Under the pieces are notes generated by a model, which had not been told where the DNA came from, made no database searches, and worked only from the letters and a program-made list of their open reading frames with translations. Made by a program: the position numbers and the translations under genes. A stretch of DNA of 5,842 nucleotides from a bacterium (GTDB lineage: Bacteria; Patescibacteriota; Microgenomatia; Levybacterales; UBA12049): positions 1 to 5,842 of the forward strand of contig JAKAEF010000069.1 in NCBI GenBank assembly GCA_021820025.1, given 5' to 3'. Below are positions 1 to 5,842 of this stretch, in pieces (position 1 is the first letter of the stretch; each line of letters begins with the position of its first letter).

Positions 1-2079
1 AGCAAAATTATAGGAATCATTACAATTTCCTATGTCATGTTTGTTTTAGGAACAATACATTTTCTGCCTTTTACACTTCTTTCTTTAGTAATAATCATTG
101 CCATTATTGCATTTATTAATATTTTTCTTTTAACAAAATCTGAAAATATTACTCAATCTATTACTTCATCTTGGAGATATTTTATTGCAGAAGAAATTAT
201 TTTTTTACTTGCTCTCTTTTTTTGGTCTTATGTTCGTGCAACACAACCAGATATCCATGGGCTTGAAAAGTATATGGATTTTGGGTTTGTAAACTCAATA
301 CTTCGTACAAAATTTTTTCCAACTACTGACATGTGGTATCCACCTTATTCAATTAATTATTATTATTTTGGACATCTTGTTACAGCTACCCTTACTCGCT
401 TAACAAGTATTCCTTCAAATATTTCATTTAATCTTATGCTTGCAACTCTTTTTGCATTCACCTTTAGCTGCTCTTTTTCACTAGGTTTAAACTTGCTTGG
501 GCAATTTTTTGTTTTAGAAAAAATTTCTCTAAATCCTCAAAAAATATGGAAATTCTTTTATTTTTCAAAAGCAAAGTTTACCTTATTTATTGGAAGCTTA
601 TTAACCGCATTTATATGTACTCTTGGAGGAAACTTGCATGCAGTTTATGCTTTTTTTAAGCCATATGATGTTAATAAACCTCTTCCATTTTGGCAATTGC
701 CTTTTTCCCCTTTGACATTTCCCAATTCCTACTGGTACCCAAATGCGACAAGGTTTATCTATCATACAATTCATGAATTTCCACTCTATTCATTTGTTGT
801 CTCTGATTTGCATGGACATGTATTAGATATTCCTTTTGTTTTGCTTACCATTGCTTTGCTATTTATAATTTTTATCGAAAGTTATGTTTATAAAAGAAAA
901 ATTACCTATCTTACAACACTTCCTATCGGATTTATGATTGCAATCATGTATATGACGAATGCCTGGGATGGACTTATTTATTTACTTCTTGCTGCATTTG
1001 TGTATCTAGCAATTTTTATTAAACAAACACCTGGCTCATGGTCAGATAAACTATTAGGAAGTCCTTATTTAACTCATATTGTCATTCTCTTTGCTAGTTT
1101 TTTTGTTTTTGCTCTTCCATTTAATTTATTCTTTAAGCCTTTTGCCTCACAAATTGGGATCATGTGCGCTCCTAAACTCTTAACAGATATTGGTCATATT
1201 GGTCCATTTTTATTTGAAAAAAATCATTGTGAGCATTCTCCCTGGTGGCAGCTTTTAATTTTATGGGGATTTTTCATTTATTGGATTTTTGGCTTAGTTA
1301 CTTTTATATTTATGAGGAGAAAAAAACAAAAAATATATGCGACGGATGTTTTTGTATTATTACTGTCAGTTCTTTCAATTCTTCTTCTTATTATTCCAGA
1401 ATTTGTTTATCTAAAAGATATTTATACAACGTATTATAGAGCGAACACCATGTTTAAACTTGTTTATCAGTCTTTTATTATGCTTTCACTTAGTAGCGGA
1501 TATATTATTATTAGAATTTTATTATTAAAAAATGAATTAAAAAACGTTTTATTATGGATTTATAAATTTATTGGCTTTTGGCTATTCATTATTACAGCAA
1601 TTTATCCTTATTTTGCAATTAATTCTTATTATTTAGATTTTCAAAAATATTATGGATTAGATGGGACAGCATATCTTAATAAAACCTATCCAACAGATTA
1701 TCAGGCGATTCTTTGGATTAATGCAAATATTAAAGGGCAACCAATTATGCTAGAAGCTCAAGGAGATTCCTATACCGATTATGAGCGAGTTTCTACAAAT
1801 ACAGGATTGCCAACTGTTCTAGGATGGACCGTACATGAATGGTTATGGAGAGGTTCTTATGACTTACTTCCTGAAAGAATGAGGGATATTGAAACAATTT
1901 ATACAACAACAGATCCGCAGAAAGCAGCTTCAGTCCTTAGAAAATATTCTGTTGATTATGTTTTTATAGGAAATCAAGAAAGAGAAAAATATCCCACGCT
2001 TTCAGAAAATAAATTCAATCTAATTGGAAAATTAATTTTTATTGATGGTCAAACTAGAATATATAAAATAAATAAGTGA
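1..2079 (+). CDS. Chlor_Arch_YYY (DUF2298) family polytopic membrane protein, 5'-truncated by window edge
   Basis: Large integral membrane protein of unknown biochemical function; 692 codons are visible. The frame is open to base 1, and the first residues (SKIIG, then a membrane segment) look like the region following a first helix in this family. The ATG at 37 is therefore probably internal, and perhaps 40-60 residues are missing. About 13 hydrophobic segments are followed by a soluble C-terminal domain from about 1687. Family hallmarks: the YYYxG motif at 358-372 (YYYFG); the acidic loop DIHGLEKYMDF at 250-282; HEFP plus SDLHGH at 772-819; NAWD in a later helix; and in the C-terminal domain GDSYTDYERVS (1762-1794) and GWTVHEWLWRG (1822-1854). 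The known family is about 700-900 residues, so the gene looks intact apart from the edge. The many helices, acidic first loop and extracytoplasmic tail resemble GT-C glycosyltransferases such as STT3 or PMT; this is inference. It stops at TGA, 40 bases before mgtA. Family assignment is secure, function is not. Confidence 0.9.
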   Translation, partial: SKIIGIITISYVMFVLGTIHFLPFTLLSLVIIIAIIAFINIFLLTKSENITQSITSSWRYFIAEEIIFLLALFFWSYVRATQPDIHGLEKYMDFGFVNSILRTKFFPTTDMWYPPYSINYYYFGHLVTATLTRLTSIPSNISFNLMLATLFAFTFSCSFSLGLNLLGQFFVLEKISLNPQKIWKFFYFSKAKFTLFIGSLLTAFICTLGGNLHAVYAFFKPYDVNKPLPFWQLPFSPLTFPNSYWYPNATRFIYHTIHEFPLYSFVVSDLHGHVLDIPFVLLTIALLFIIFIESYVYKRKITYLTTLPIGFMIAIMYMTNAWDGLIYLLLAAFVYLAIFIKQTPGSWSDKLLGSPYLTHIVILFASFFVFALPFNLFFKPFASQIGIMCAPKLLTDIGHIGPFLFEKNHCEHSPWWQLLILWGFFIYWIFGLVTFIFMRRKKQKIYATDVFVLLLSVLSILLLIIPEFVYLKDIYTTYYRANTMFKLVYQSFIMLSLSSGYIIIRILLLKNELKNVLLWIYKFIGFWLFIITAIYPYFAINSYYLDFQKYYGLDGTAYLNKTYPTDYQAILWINANIKGQPIMLEAQGDSYTDYERVSTNTGLPTVLGWTVHEWLWRGSYDLLPERMRDIETIYTTTDPQKAASVLRKYSVDYVFIGNQEREKYPTLSENKFNLIGKLIFIDGQTRIYKINK

Positions 2080-2119
2080 TTTTCTTGTTTTTGTATTAAA
2101 GACGAGCTACGATAGAAGT
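2080..2119 (+). other. Short spacer between the YYY gene and mgtA
   Basis: These 40 bases contain no convincing terminator hairpin. TATTAA at 2094-2099 has no -35 partner at normal spacing, so no promoter is called. The purine run AGAAG (2114-2118) sits 1 base before the mgtA ATG, too close for a normal Shine-Dalgarno. The simplest reading is read-through transcription from the YYY gene into mgtA. There is no room here for the long Mg2+-sensing leader RNA found upstream of enterobacterial mgtA. If TGA at 2077 were read as an amino acid, the YYY frame would run only 11 more codons to TAG at 2113. Confidence 0.5.
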
Positions 2120-4648
2120 ATGAAACAAGAAAATATAAACACTTTACTTCATTCATCCATTACTAAGTCATCTGAAGAAATATTAACTATTACACAATCA
2201 AGGCTTTCTGGACTAACAAATGCGGAAGTACTCAAGCGACAAAAAATATATGGATTAAATATAATTCATAAAAGAAAAGTCAATATTTTCTCGATTTTTA
2301 TTCGCCAATTTAGCAATAATCCCTTAATAATTATTTTGGTTTTTGCAACTCTTATTGCTTTTTCCTTAGGGCAACATATAAGTAGTTTTTATATATTTGG
2401 AATGATTTTAGTAAGTATTTTTTTAGGTATATGGAATGAATACGGAGCAGAAAAAACTATTGATTCCTTACTTAAAAAAATTTCTCCAACAGCAGCAGTC
2501 CTTAGAGAGGAAAGCAGACAAGAAATTCCTGCGTCACAATTAACAATTGGTGATATTGTCTTACTTTCCCAAGGAAGCATTATTCCCGCCGATTTAAGAC
2601 TTATTACGACAAGTAATCTTGAAATTAATCAATCCGCCCTGACAGGAGAATCGAAAACAGCATTTAAAACATCAGACGTATTACCAGCTACTGTTTCAGA
2701 TCTTGGACATATGGCAAATATTGCGTTTATGGGAACTGCTGTTGAAAGTGGTTCAGGAAAAGGTGTTGTAATAAATATTGGGAAAGATACAGAATTTGGC
2801 AAGATTGCAAAAAGCACTTTATATATAAAACCGCAAACAGATTTTGAAAAAGGTCTAGCAACATTTGGAACATTTCTTGTAAAATTAATTTTTATCTTAA
2901 CAATAGCAATTTTTGCAATTAATGCCTTTTTAGGACATGAACTGTTAGCTTCTCTTCTATTTGCGCTTGCCATTGCTGTTGGACTTACTCCAGAGTTGCT
3001 ACCCGTAATTGTTACAATTAGTCTTTCTCATGGAGCAGGAAAACTGGCAAAGAAAAAAGTAGTGGCTAAACAATTAATTGCAATTGAAAACTTGGGAAAC
3101 ATGGACGTTTTATGTACTGATAAAACAGGAACGCTTACAGAAGGTAATATAGAATTGGTAAATTATTTTAATGAAAATGATGAAAAAAATAATACAGTTT
3201 TAAAAGCAGGATTATTCTGCAATACCGCCTCTGTACATAAACATATTATTGGCAATGGGATTGACGCAGCAATCTGGCAATATGCATTTAAAAATAATTT
3301 TTCCATTGATAATTTTACCAAAATTGAAGAGGAACCTTTTGATTTTAACAGGAAAGCTATGTTTTCTGTAATTAAAGAGAAAGAAACAATAACATTAATT
3401 GCAAAAGGAGCTCCCGATTTTATTTTAAATAAATGCAAACGATCAAAAAAACACGAGAATCTTCACAAAAAATTTGAACAATTAAATAATGATGGGTTAC
3501 GTGTTATTGCACTGGCAACAAAAAAAATAAATAAAAAAAGTTCTTATTCCTGGGATGATGTTTCTTCCTTACAATTTTTGGGATATATTACCTTTTTAGA
3601 TGTGCCTAAAATAACTGCAAAAGAAGCATTGATAAAATTACAAAAATTAAACGTTAACATAAAGGTTATTACTGGTGATAATGAGATTATTACACAAAAA
3701 ATTTGCAAAGAAGTCGGAATGCAAATTGCAGGAATTTTACTTGGAGCAGATATTGAAAAACTATCAATGCCACAGTTGCAAGAAAAAGTATTAACAACGA
3801 ACATTTATGCCCGTGTTACACCAGAACAAAAGATGAAAATTATTCAAGCATTCAAAAATAATGGGCACACAGTTGGATACTTAGGAGATGGTATTAACGA
3901 TATTCCCTCATTAAGAAATGCAGATGTTGGCATATCGGTAAATACAGCAGTTGATGTTGCAAAGGATGCTGCTGCAGTTGTGTTACTTAGAAAAAGCTTA
4001 GATGTTATCGCTGATGGAATTATGGAAGGAAGAAAAACATTTAATAATACAATTAAATATATTCTTATGGGAACCAGTTCTAATTTCGGCAATATGTTTT
4101 CTGCAGCTGGAGCGTCATTTTTCTTATCTTTTTTACCTATGACTCCAGTACAAATTCTTTTAACAAACGGATTATATGACTTATCACAACTTTCTATTCC
4201 AACAGACAACGTTGACCATGAATCACTTATTAAACCGAGACAGTGGGATATTAATTTTATTCGAAATTATATGATTTTTTTTGGTCCTATTAGTTCTGTT
4301 TATGATTTTTTAACATTTGGTATCATGACATATATTTTTCATGCCCAAAATGCCCTTTTCCAGACTGGATGGTTTATTGAATCTATGGCAACCGAGATTT
4401 TAGTTGTATTTGTTATTAGAACTTCAAGGAGTCCATTCTTCCTAAGTAAACCAAGCTTATGGCTTTTAATAACATGTGTAGGCCTTGTCGGTATATCCAT
4501 GCTTATACCTTTTTCCCCACTAGCTGCAACTCTTGGATTTGTTGCTCCACCCCCATTATATTTTTTAATTCTTATAATCCTTGTGACAACATATCTTCTC
4601 TTAGTTGAAGCATTAAAGAAAATTTTCTTAAAAAAATATTTACTCTAA
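2120..4648 (+). CDS. mgtA: MgtA/MgtB-type P-type ATPase, magnesium-translocating (type IIIB)
   Basis: Predicted inner-membrane Mg2+ importer driven by ATP hydrolysis; 842 residues, with a shorter N-terminal tail than E. coli MgtA (about 898). Domain order: cation-ATPase N-terminal region (about 30-60), M1-M2 (about 68-107), actuator domain with TGES at 175-178, M3-M4 (about 249-300) with PELLP at 291-295, phosphorylation motif DKTGTLT with the phospho-accepting D334, nucleotide-binding KGAP at 429-432, TGDNE at 518-522, GDGIND at 589-594 (Mg-coordinating D590 and D594), then six C-terminal helices. The MgtA subfamily is shown by GLTPELLP, NMDVLCTDKTGTLTEG, LYDLSQLSIPTDNVD (685-699) and MIFFGPISS in M7, which match E. 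coli MgtA closely and differ from Ca2+ or Na+/K+ pumps. All catalytic motifs are intact. The ATG at 2120 is the only sensible start: no in-frame start lies in the spacer and the next Met is far inside. No clear Shine-Dalgarno is visible. It converges on the LCP gene with 1 base between stops. Substrate is inferred from subfamily. Confidence 0.95.
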   Translation: MKQENINTLLHSSITKSSEEILTITQSRLSGLTNAEVLKRQKIYGLNIIHKRKVNIFSIFIRQFSNNPLIIILVFATLIAFSLGQHISSFYIFGMILVSIFLGIWNEYGAEKTIDSLLKKISPTAAVLREESRQEIPASQLTIGDIVLLSQGSIIPADLRLITTSNLEINQSALTGESKTAFKTSDVLPATVSDLGHMANIAFMGTAVESGSGKGVVINIGKDTEFGKIAKSTLYIKPQTDFEKGLATFGTFLVKLIFILTIAIFAINAFLGHELLASLLFALAIAVGLTPELLPVIVTISLSHGAGKLAKKKVVAKQLIAIENLGNMDVLCTDKTGTLTEGNIELVNYFNENDEKNNTVLKAGLFCNTASVHKHIIGNGIDAAIWQYAFKNNFSIDNFTKIEEEPFDFNRKAMFSVIKEKETITLIAKGAPDFILNKCKRSKKHENLHKKFEQLNNDGLRVIALATKKINKKSSYSWDDVSSLQFLGYITFLDVPKITAKEALIKLQKLNVNIKVITGDNEIITQKICKEVGMQIAGILLGADIEKLSMPQLQEKVLTTNIYARVTPEQKMKIIQAFKNNGHTVGYLGDGINDIPSLRNADVGISVNTAVDVAKDAAAVVLLRKSLDVIADGIMEGRKTFNNTIKYILMGTSSNFGNMFSAAGASFFLSFLPMTPVQILLTNGLYDLSQLSIPTDNVDHESLIKPRQWDINFIRNYMIFFGPISSVYDFLTFGIMTYIFHAQNALFQTGWFIESMATEILVVFVIRTSRSPFFLSKPSLWLLITCVGLVGISMLIPFSPLAATLGFVAPPPLYFLILIILVTTYLLLVEALKKIFLKKYLL

Positions 4649-4649
4649 A

Positions 4650-5774
4650 TTATTTTGAAGAACTTGTTGGTGTAAGCGGGGTCTGAGGAATCGTACAATT
4701 TCCAGTTTTTATTTCGCAAGAAACATACCATTGAATTTCAGAAAAATTTTCCTTACCCACTCTTGGTAAAAGAACATATTCATAATAATAATTACTGCTT
4801 ATTGGTGGAGAAATTAAAAGTCCTGCTCTGTTTTGTGACGCATCACCATAATCTATCACTGCAGTATGGATTGCTGCATTTTTAAATTTTTGTGCAAGAT
4901 TAATCAATTCAGGAAATGTTGACTTTGGGATATTTGTATCAATACTGTTTTGGATGATTGTATATAAATCCATTATTTTTTGAGGATTCAATATAATCCC
5001 TAAAGAAAATACCTTTGTTCTTATTGCCTCTATGACCAATTGTTGTCTTCTGGATCTTGCAAAATCAGTCCCTTCATTTCCAACACCATGACGTGATCTA
5101 GCAAAAGCTAATGCAGTTTTGCCATCCATATGTTGAACACCTGCTGGAACATGTAAATGCATGTATCTGCATGAGAAAAAATCCCATGTTTGCTGCTCGG
5201 TGGGATTCGTATCATTAAAAATCTGAATTTCTGTTTGGGTATGTCCACAAAGATTATCTTCTTGTCCATCTATTGGATAGTGATAATCATCTAATGTATC
5301 TATAACATCTACATCTATGCCATTAATAAGATCTATCGCTTTTACAAAACCTCCAAAATCTATCCGAAATCCATAATGAATAGGCAGGCCAGTCACCATC
5401 CCAACAACGGCTTCTGCTTTTTGCAATCCATTATTCTTATTATCCATTTGACCATCCGCATACGCTTCATTTATTTTCCCTCCATTATCTCCCACTTGTG
5501 TTATCCATAAATCTCGAGGAATAGAAATAAGCGTAACTTTATTATTTTGCCTATCAATACTTGCCACCATAATTGTATCAGTAAGATTAGGCCCAGCATG
5601 ATTTCCTCCGCCAATGCCTAATAAAAGAATATTTGTTTTGTTATTTGTTTGTTTAAGCGAGGGTGTTGAGGTAAAAATTAATTTAGTAAGAGTAATTAAT
5701 TGTGTTTCAAATTGGATTCCTGCTAAAACAGTGATTGCAACAATGAAGAAAAAAAGTAAAATGAATTTACGCAT
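4650..5774 (-). CDS. LytR-CpsA-Psr (LCP) family cell-wall glycopolymer ligase
   Basis: Predicted membrane-anchored phosphotransferase. Family members move polyprenyl-pyrophosphate-linked glycopolymers onto peptidoglycan or other wall acceptors, outside the membrane. The 374 residues (from the ATG at 5774) comprise a short K/R-containing N-terminus, one membrane helix (about 4-22), a linker, then the LCP domain (about 47-250). Diagnostic residues: LLLGIGGG (50-57), LTDTI with D66, SIPRD with R87 and D88, KINEAYADG (100-108), and ALAFARSRH (221-229) followed by DFARSRRQQ (237-245), giving the conserved arginines R226, R228 and R240. An insertion at about 164-215 carries C176 and C202, and the tail carries C353 and C360; these are the only four cysteines. 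The last residues are a Thr/Pro/Ser-rich tail. An in-frame TTG at 5783 would add three residues (MHI), but the ATG overlapping the upstream tpiA stop is the better start. Likely cotranscribed with tpiA. The polymer substrate cannot be told from sequence. Confidence 0.93.
   Translation of the reverse strand: MRKFILLFFFIVAITVLAGIQFETQLITLTKLIFTSTPSLKQTNNKTNILLLGIGGGNHAGPNLTDTIMVASIDRQNNKVTLISIPRDLWITQVGDNGGKINEAYADGQMDNKNNGLQKAEAVVGMVTGLPIHYGFRIDFGGFVKAIDLINGIDVDVIDTLDDYHYPIDGQEDNLCGHTQTEIQIFNDTNPTEQQTWDFFSCRYMHLHVPAGVQHMDGKTALAFARSRHGVGNEGTDFARSRRQQLVIEAIRTKVFSLGIILNPQKIMDLYTIIQNSIDTNIPKSTFPELINLAQKFKNAAIHTAVIDYGDASQNRAGLLISPPISSNYYYEYVLLPRVGKENFSEIQWYVSCEIKTGNCTIPQTPLTPTSSSK
5767..5774 (-). 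promoter_or_regulatory. tpiA stop / LCP start overlap (ATGCGTAA), probable translational coupling
   Basis: On the - strand the LCP ATG (5774-5772) and the tpiA TAA (5769-5767) lie inside the same 8 bases, in different frames. No Shine-Dalgarno lies at normal spacing before the LCP ATG; the nearest GGAGG on this strand is about 40 bases upstream, inside the tpiA GGAS codons. Ribosomes finishing tpiA could restart at the LCP gene. This overlap also decides the LCP start in favour of ATG 5774 over TTG 5783. Coupling is inferred from geometry. Confidence 0.55.
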
Positions 5775-5842
5775 TATATGCAAGTGCTAATAATTTTTTA
5801 GGGTCTAAGGAGGCCCCTCCTATAATAACACCATAGATCGGA
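5767..5842 (-). CDS. tpiA: Triosephosphate isomerase, C-terminal 24 residues (cut by window edge)
   Basis: Reading the - strand from 5841 gives 24 codons and a TAA (5767-5769). The peptide is PIYG, then VIIGGASLDPKKLLALAYNA. The GGASL motif, followed by a helix that ends the protein, is the signature C-terminus of triosephosphate isomerase, the glycolytic enzyme that interconverts glyceraldehyde-3-phosphate and dihydroxyacetone phosphate. The two glycines are the family's substrate-phosphate-binding pair near the end of the barrel. The fragment ends where the family normally ends. One oddity: the residue before the conserved Gly is Tyr (TAT), where most TPIs have Asp (usual form DG[AV]). The stop overlaps the LCP start by 8 bases, so the two genes form a unit. 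Most of the gene, including the catalytic His and Glu, lies outside the window, so activity cannot be judged. Confidence 0.85.
   Translation of the reverse strand, partial: PIYGVIIGGASLDPKKLLALAYNA

Noticed and set aside
37..39. ATG at 37 as the true start of the YYY gene
   Set aside because: The frame is open to base 1, and the residues before the ATG look like family sequence running into a membrane helix. The start is most likely upstream of the window.
355..366. TAT-repeat tract as a microsatellite
   Set aside because: It encodes the conserved YYY motif of the family, so selection on the protein explains it.
1245..1439. 64-codon + strand open frame inside the YYY gene
   Set aside because: It lies wholly within a well-supported family member in another frame; its composition is that of a frame-shifted membrane protein, with no start signal.
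2389..4209. Several - strand open frames of 63-121 codons opposite mgtA
   Set aside because: They are antisense shadows of an intact, motif-complete P-type ATPase; none shows recognisable domains.
4616..4629. Perfect 14-base palindrome AAGAAAATTTTCTT followed by an A-run, as a bidirectional terminator
   Set aside because: It is purely A/T-rich with no loop and only two G-C pairs, lies within mgtA codons, and has no T-run in the correct position for mgtA. The - strand T-run follows LCP but the stem is on the wrong side of it.
5773..5778. TATAAT on the - strand at the LCP start as a -10 promoter box
   Set aside because: It overlaps the ATG itself, so transcripts from it would begin inside the gene; no matching -35 was seen.
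5781..5783. TTG start for the LCP gene (adds MHI)
   Set aside because: It lengthens the overlap with tpiA to 17 bases and has no ribosome-binding site; the ATG at 5774 sits on the tpiA stop and gives a typical lysine/arginine-then-helix N-terminus.
5808..5821. Inverted repeat AGGAGG-CC-CCTCCT next to TATAAT (5821-5826)
   Set aside because: The bases are explained by the conserved GGAS codons of tpiA on the - strand; the loop of two bases is too small for a good hairpin, and no -35 element accompanies the TATAAT.

Overview
The window is a strongly AT-rich stretch (G+C roughly one third by eye) of compact bacterial DNA. It is almost entirely coding: two genes on the + strand face two on the - strand, and intergenic spacers run from 1 to 40 bases. 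The gene content suggests an uncultivated, small-genome bacterium of the Candidate Phyla Radiation (Patescibacteria), with a Microgenomates-like lineage as the best guess. The basis is an inferred combination: a Chlor_Arch_YYY (DUF2298) giant membrane protein, an LCP protein with the cysteine-bearing insertion I associate with that group, tight packing and weak ribosome-binding sites. TGA acts as a stop (end of the first gene) and no TGA interrupts the other genes, which argues against the recoded Gracilibacteria/Absconditabacteria.

Layout. Bases 1-2079 (+) hold most of a Chlor_Arch_YYY membrane protein whose N-terminus lies outside the window; it is open to base 1. After a 40-base gap comes a complete MgtA-type P-type ATPase (2120-4648, +), a predicted Mg2+ importer. 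One base after its stop codon lies the stop codon of a convergent LytR-CpsA-Psr (LCP) protein (4650-5774, -), a predicted cell-wall glycopolymer ligase. At the right edge, the last 24 codons of a triosephosphate isomerase gene (5767-5842, -) overlap the LCP start by 8 bases.

How the genes relate. The two + genes may share a transcript, and tpiA and the LCP gene almost certainly do. Two of the three main genes act at the cell envelope: the YYY protein resembles polyprenol-dependent glycosyltransferases in overall design, and LCP proteins attach polyprenol-linked glycopolymers to the wall. A direct link between them is only a guess, because they are on opposite strands. MgtA and TPI are ordinary housekeeping functions. 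I found no mobile element, CRISPR array, RNA gene, convincing promoter or intrinsic terminator, and no evidence of a new multi-gene system. The least understood element is the YYY protein.
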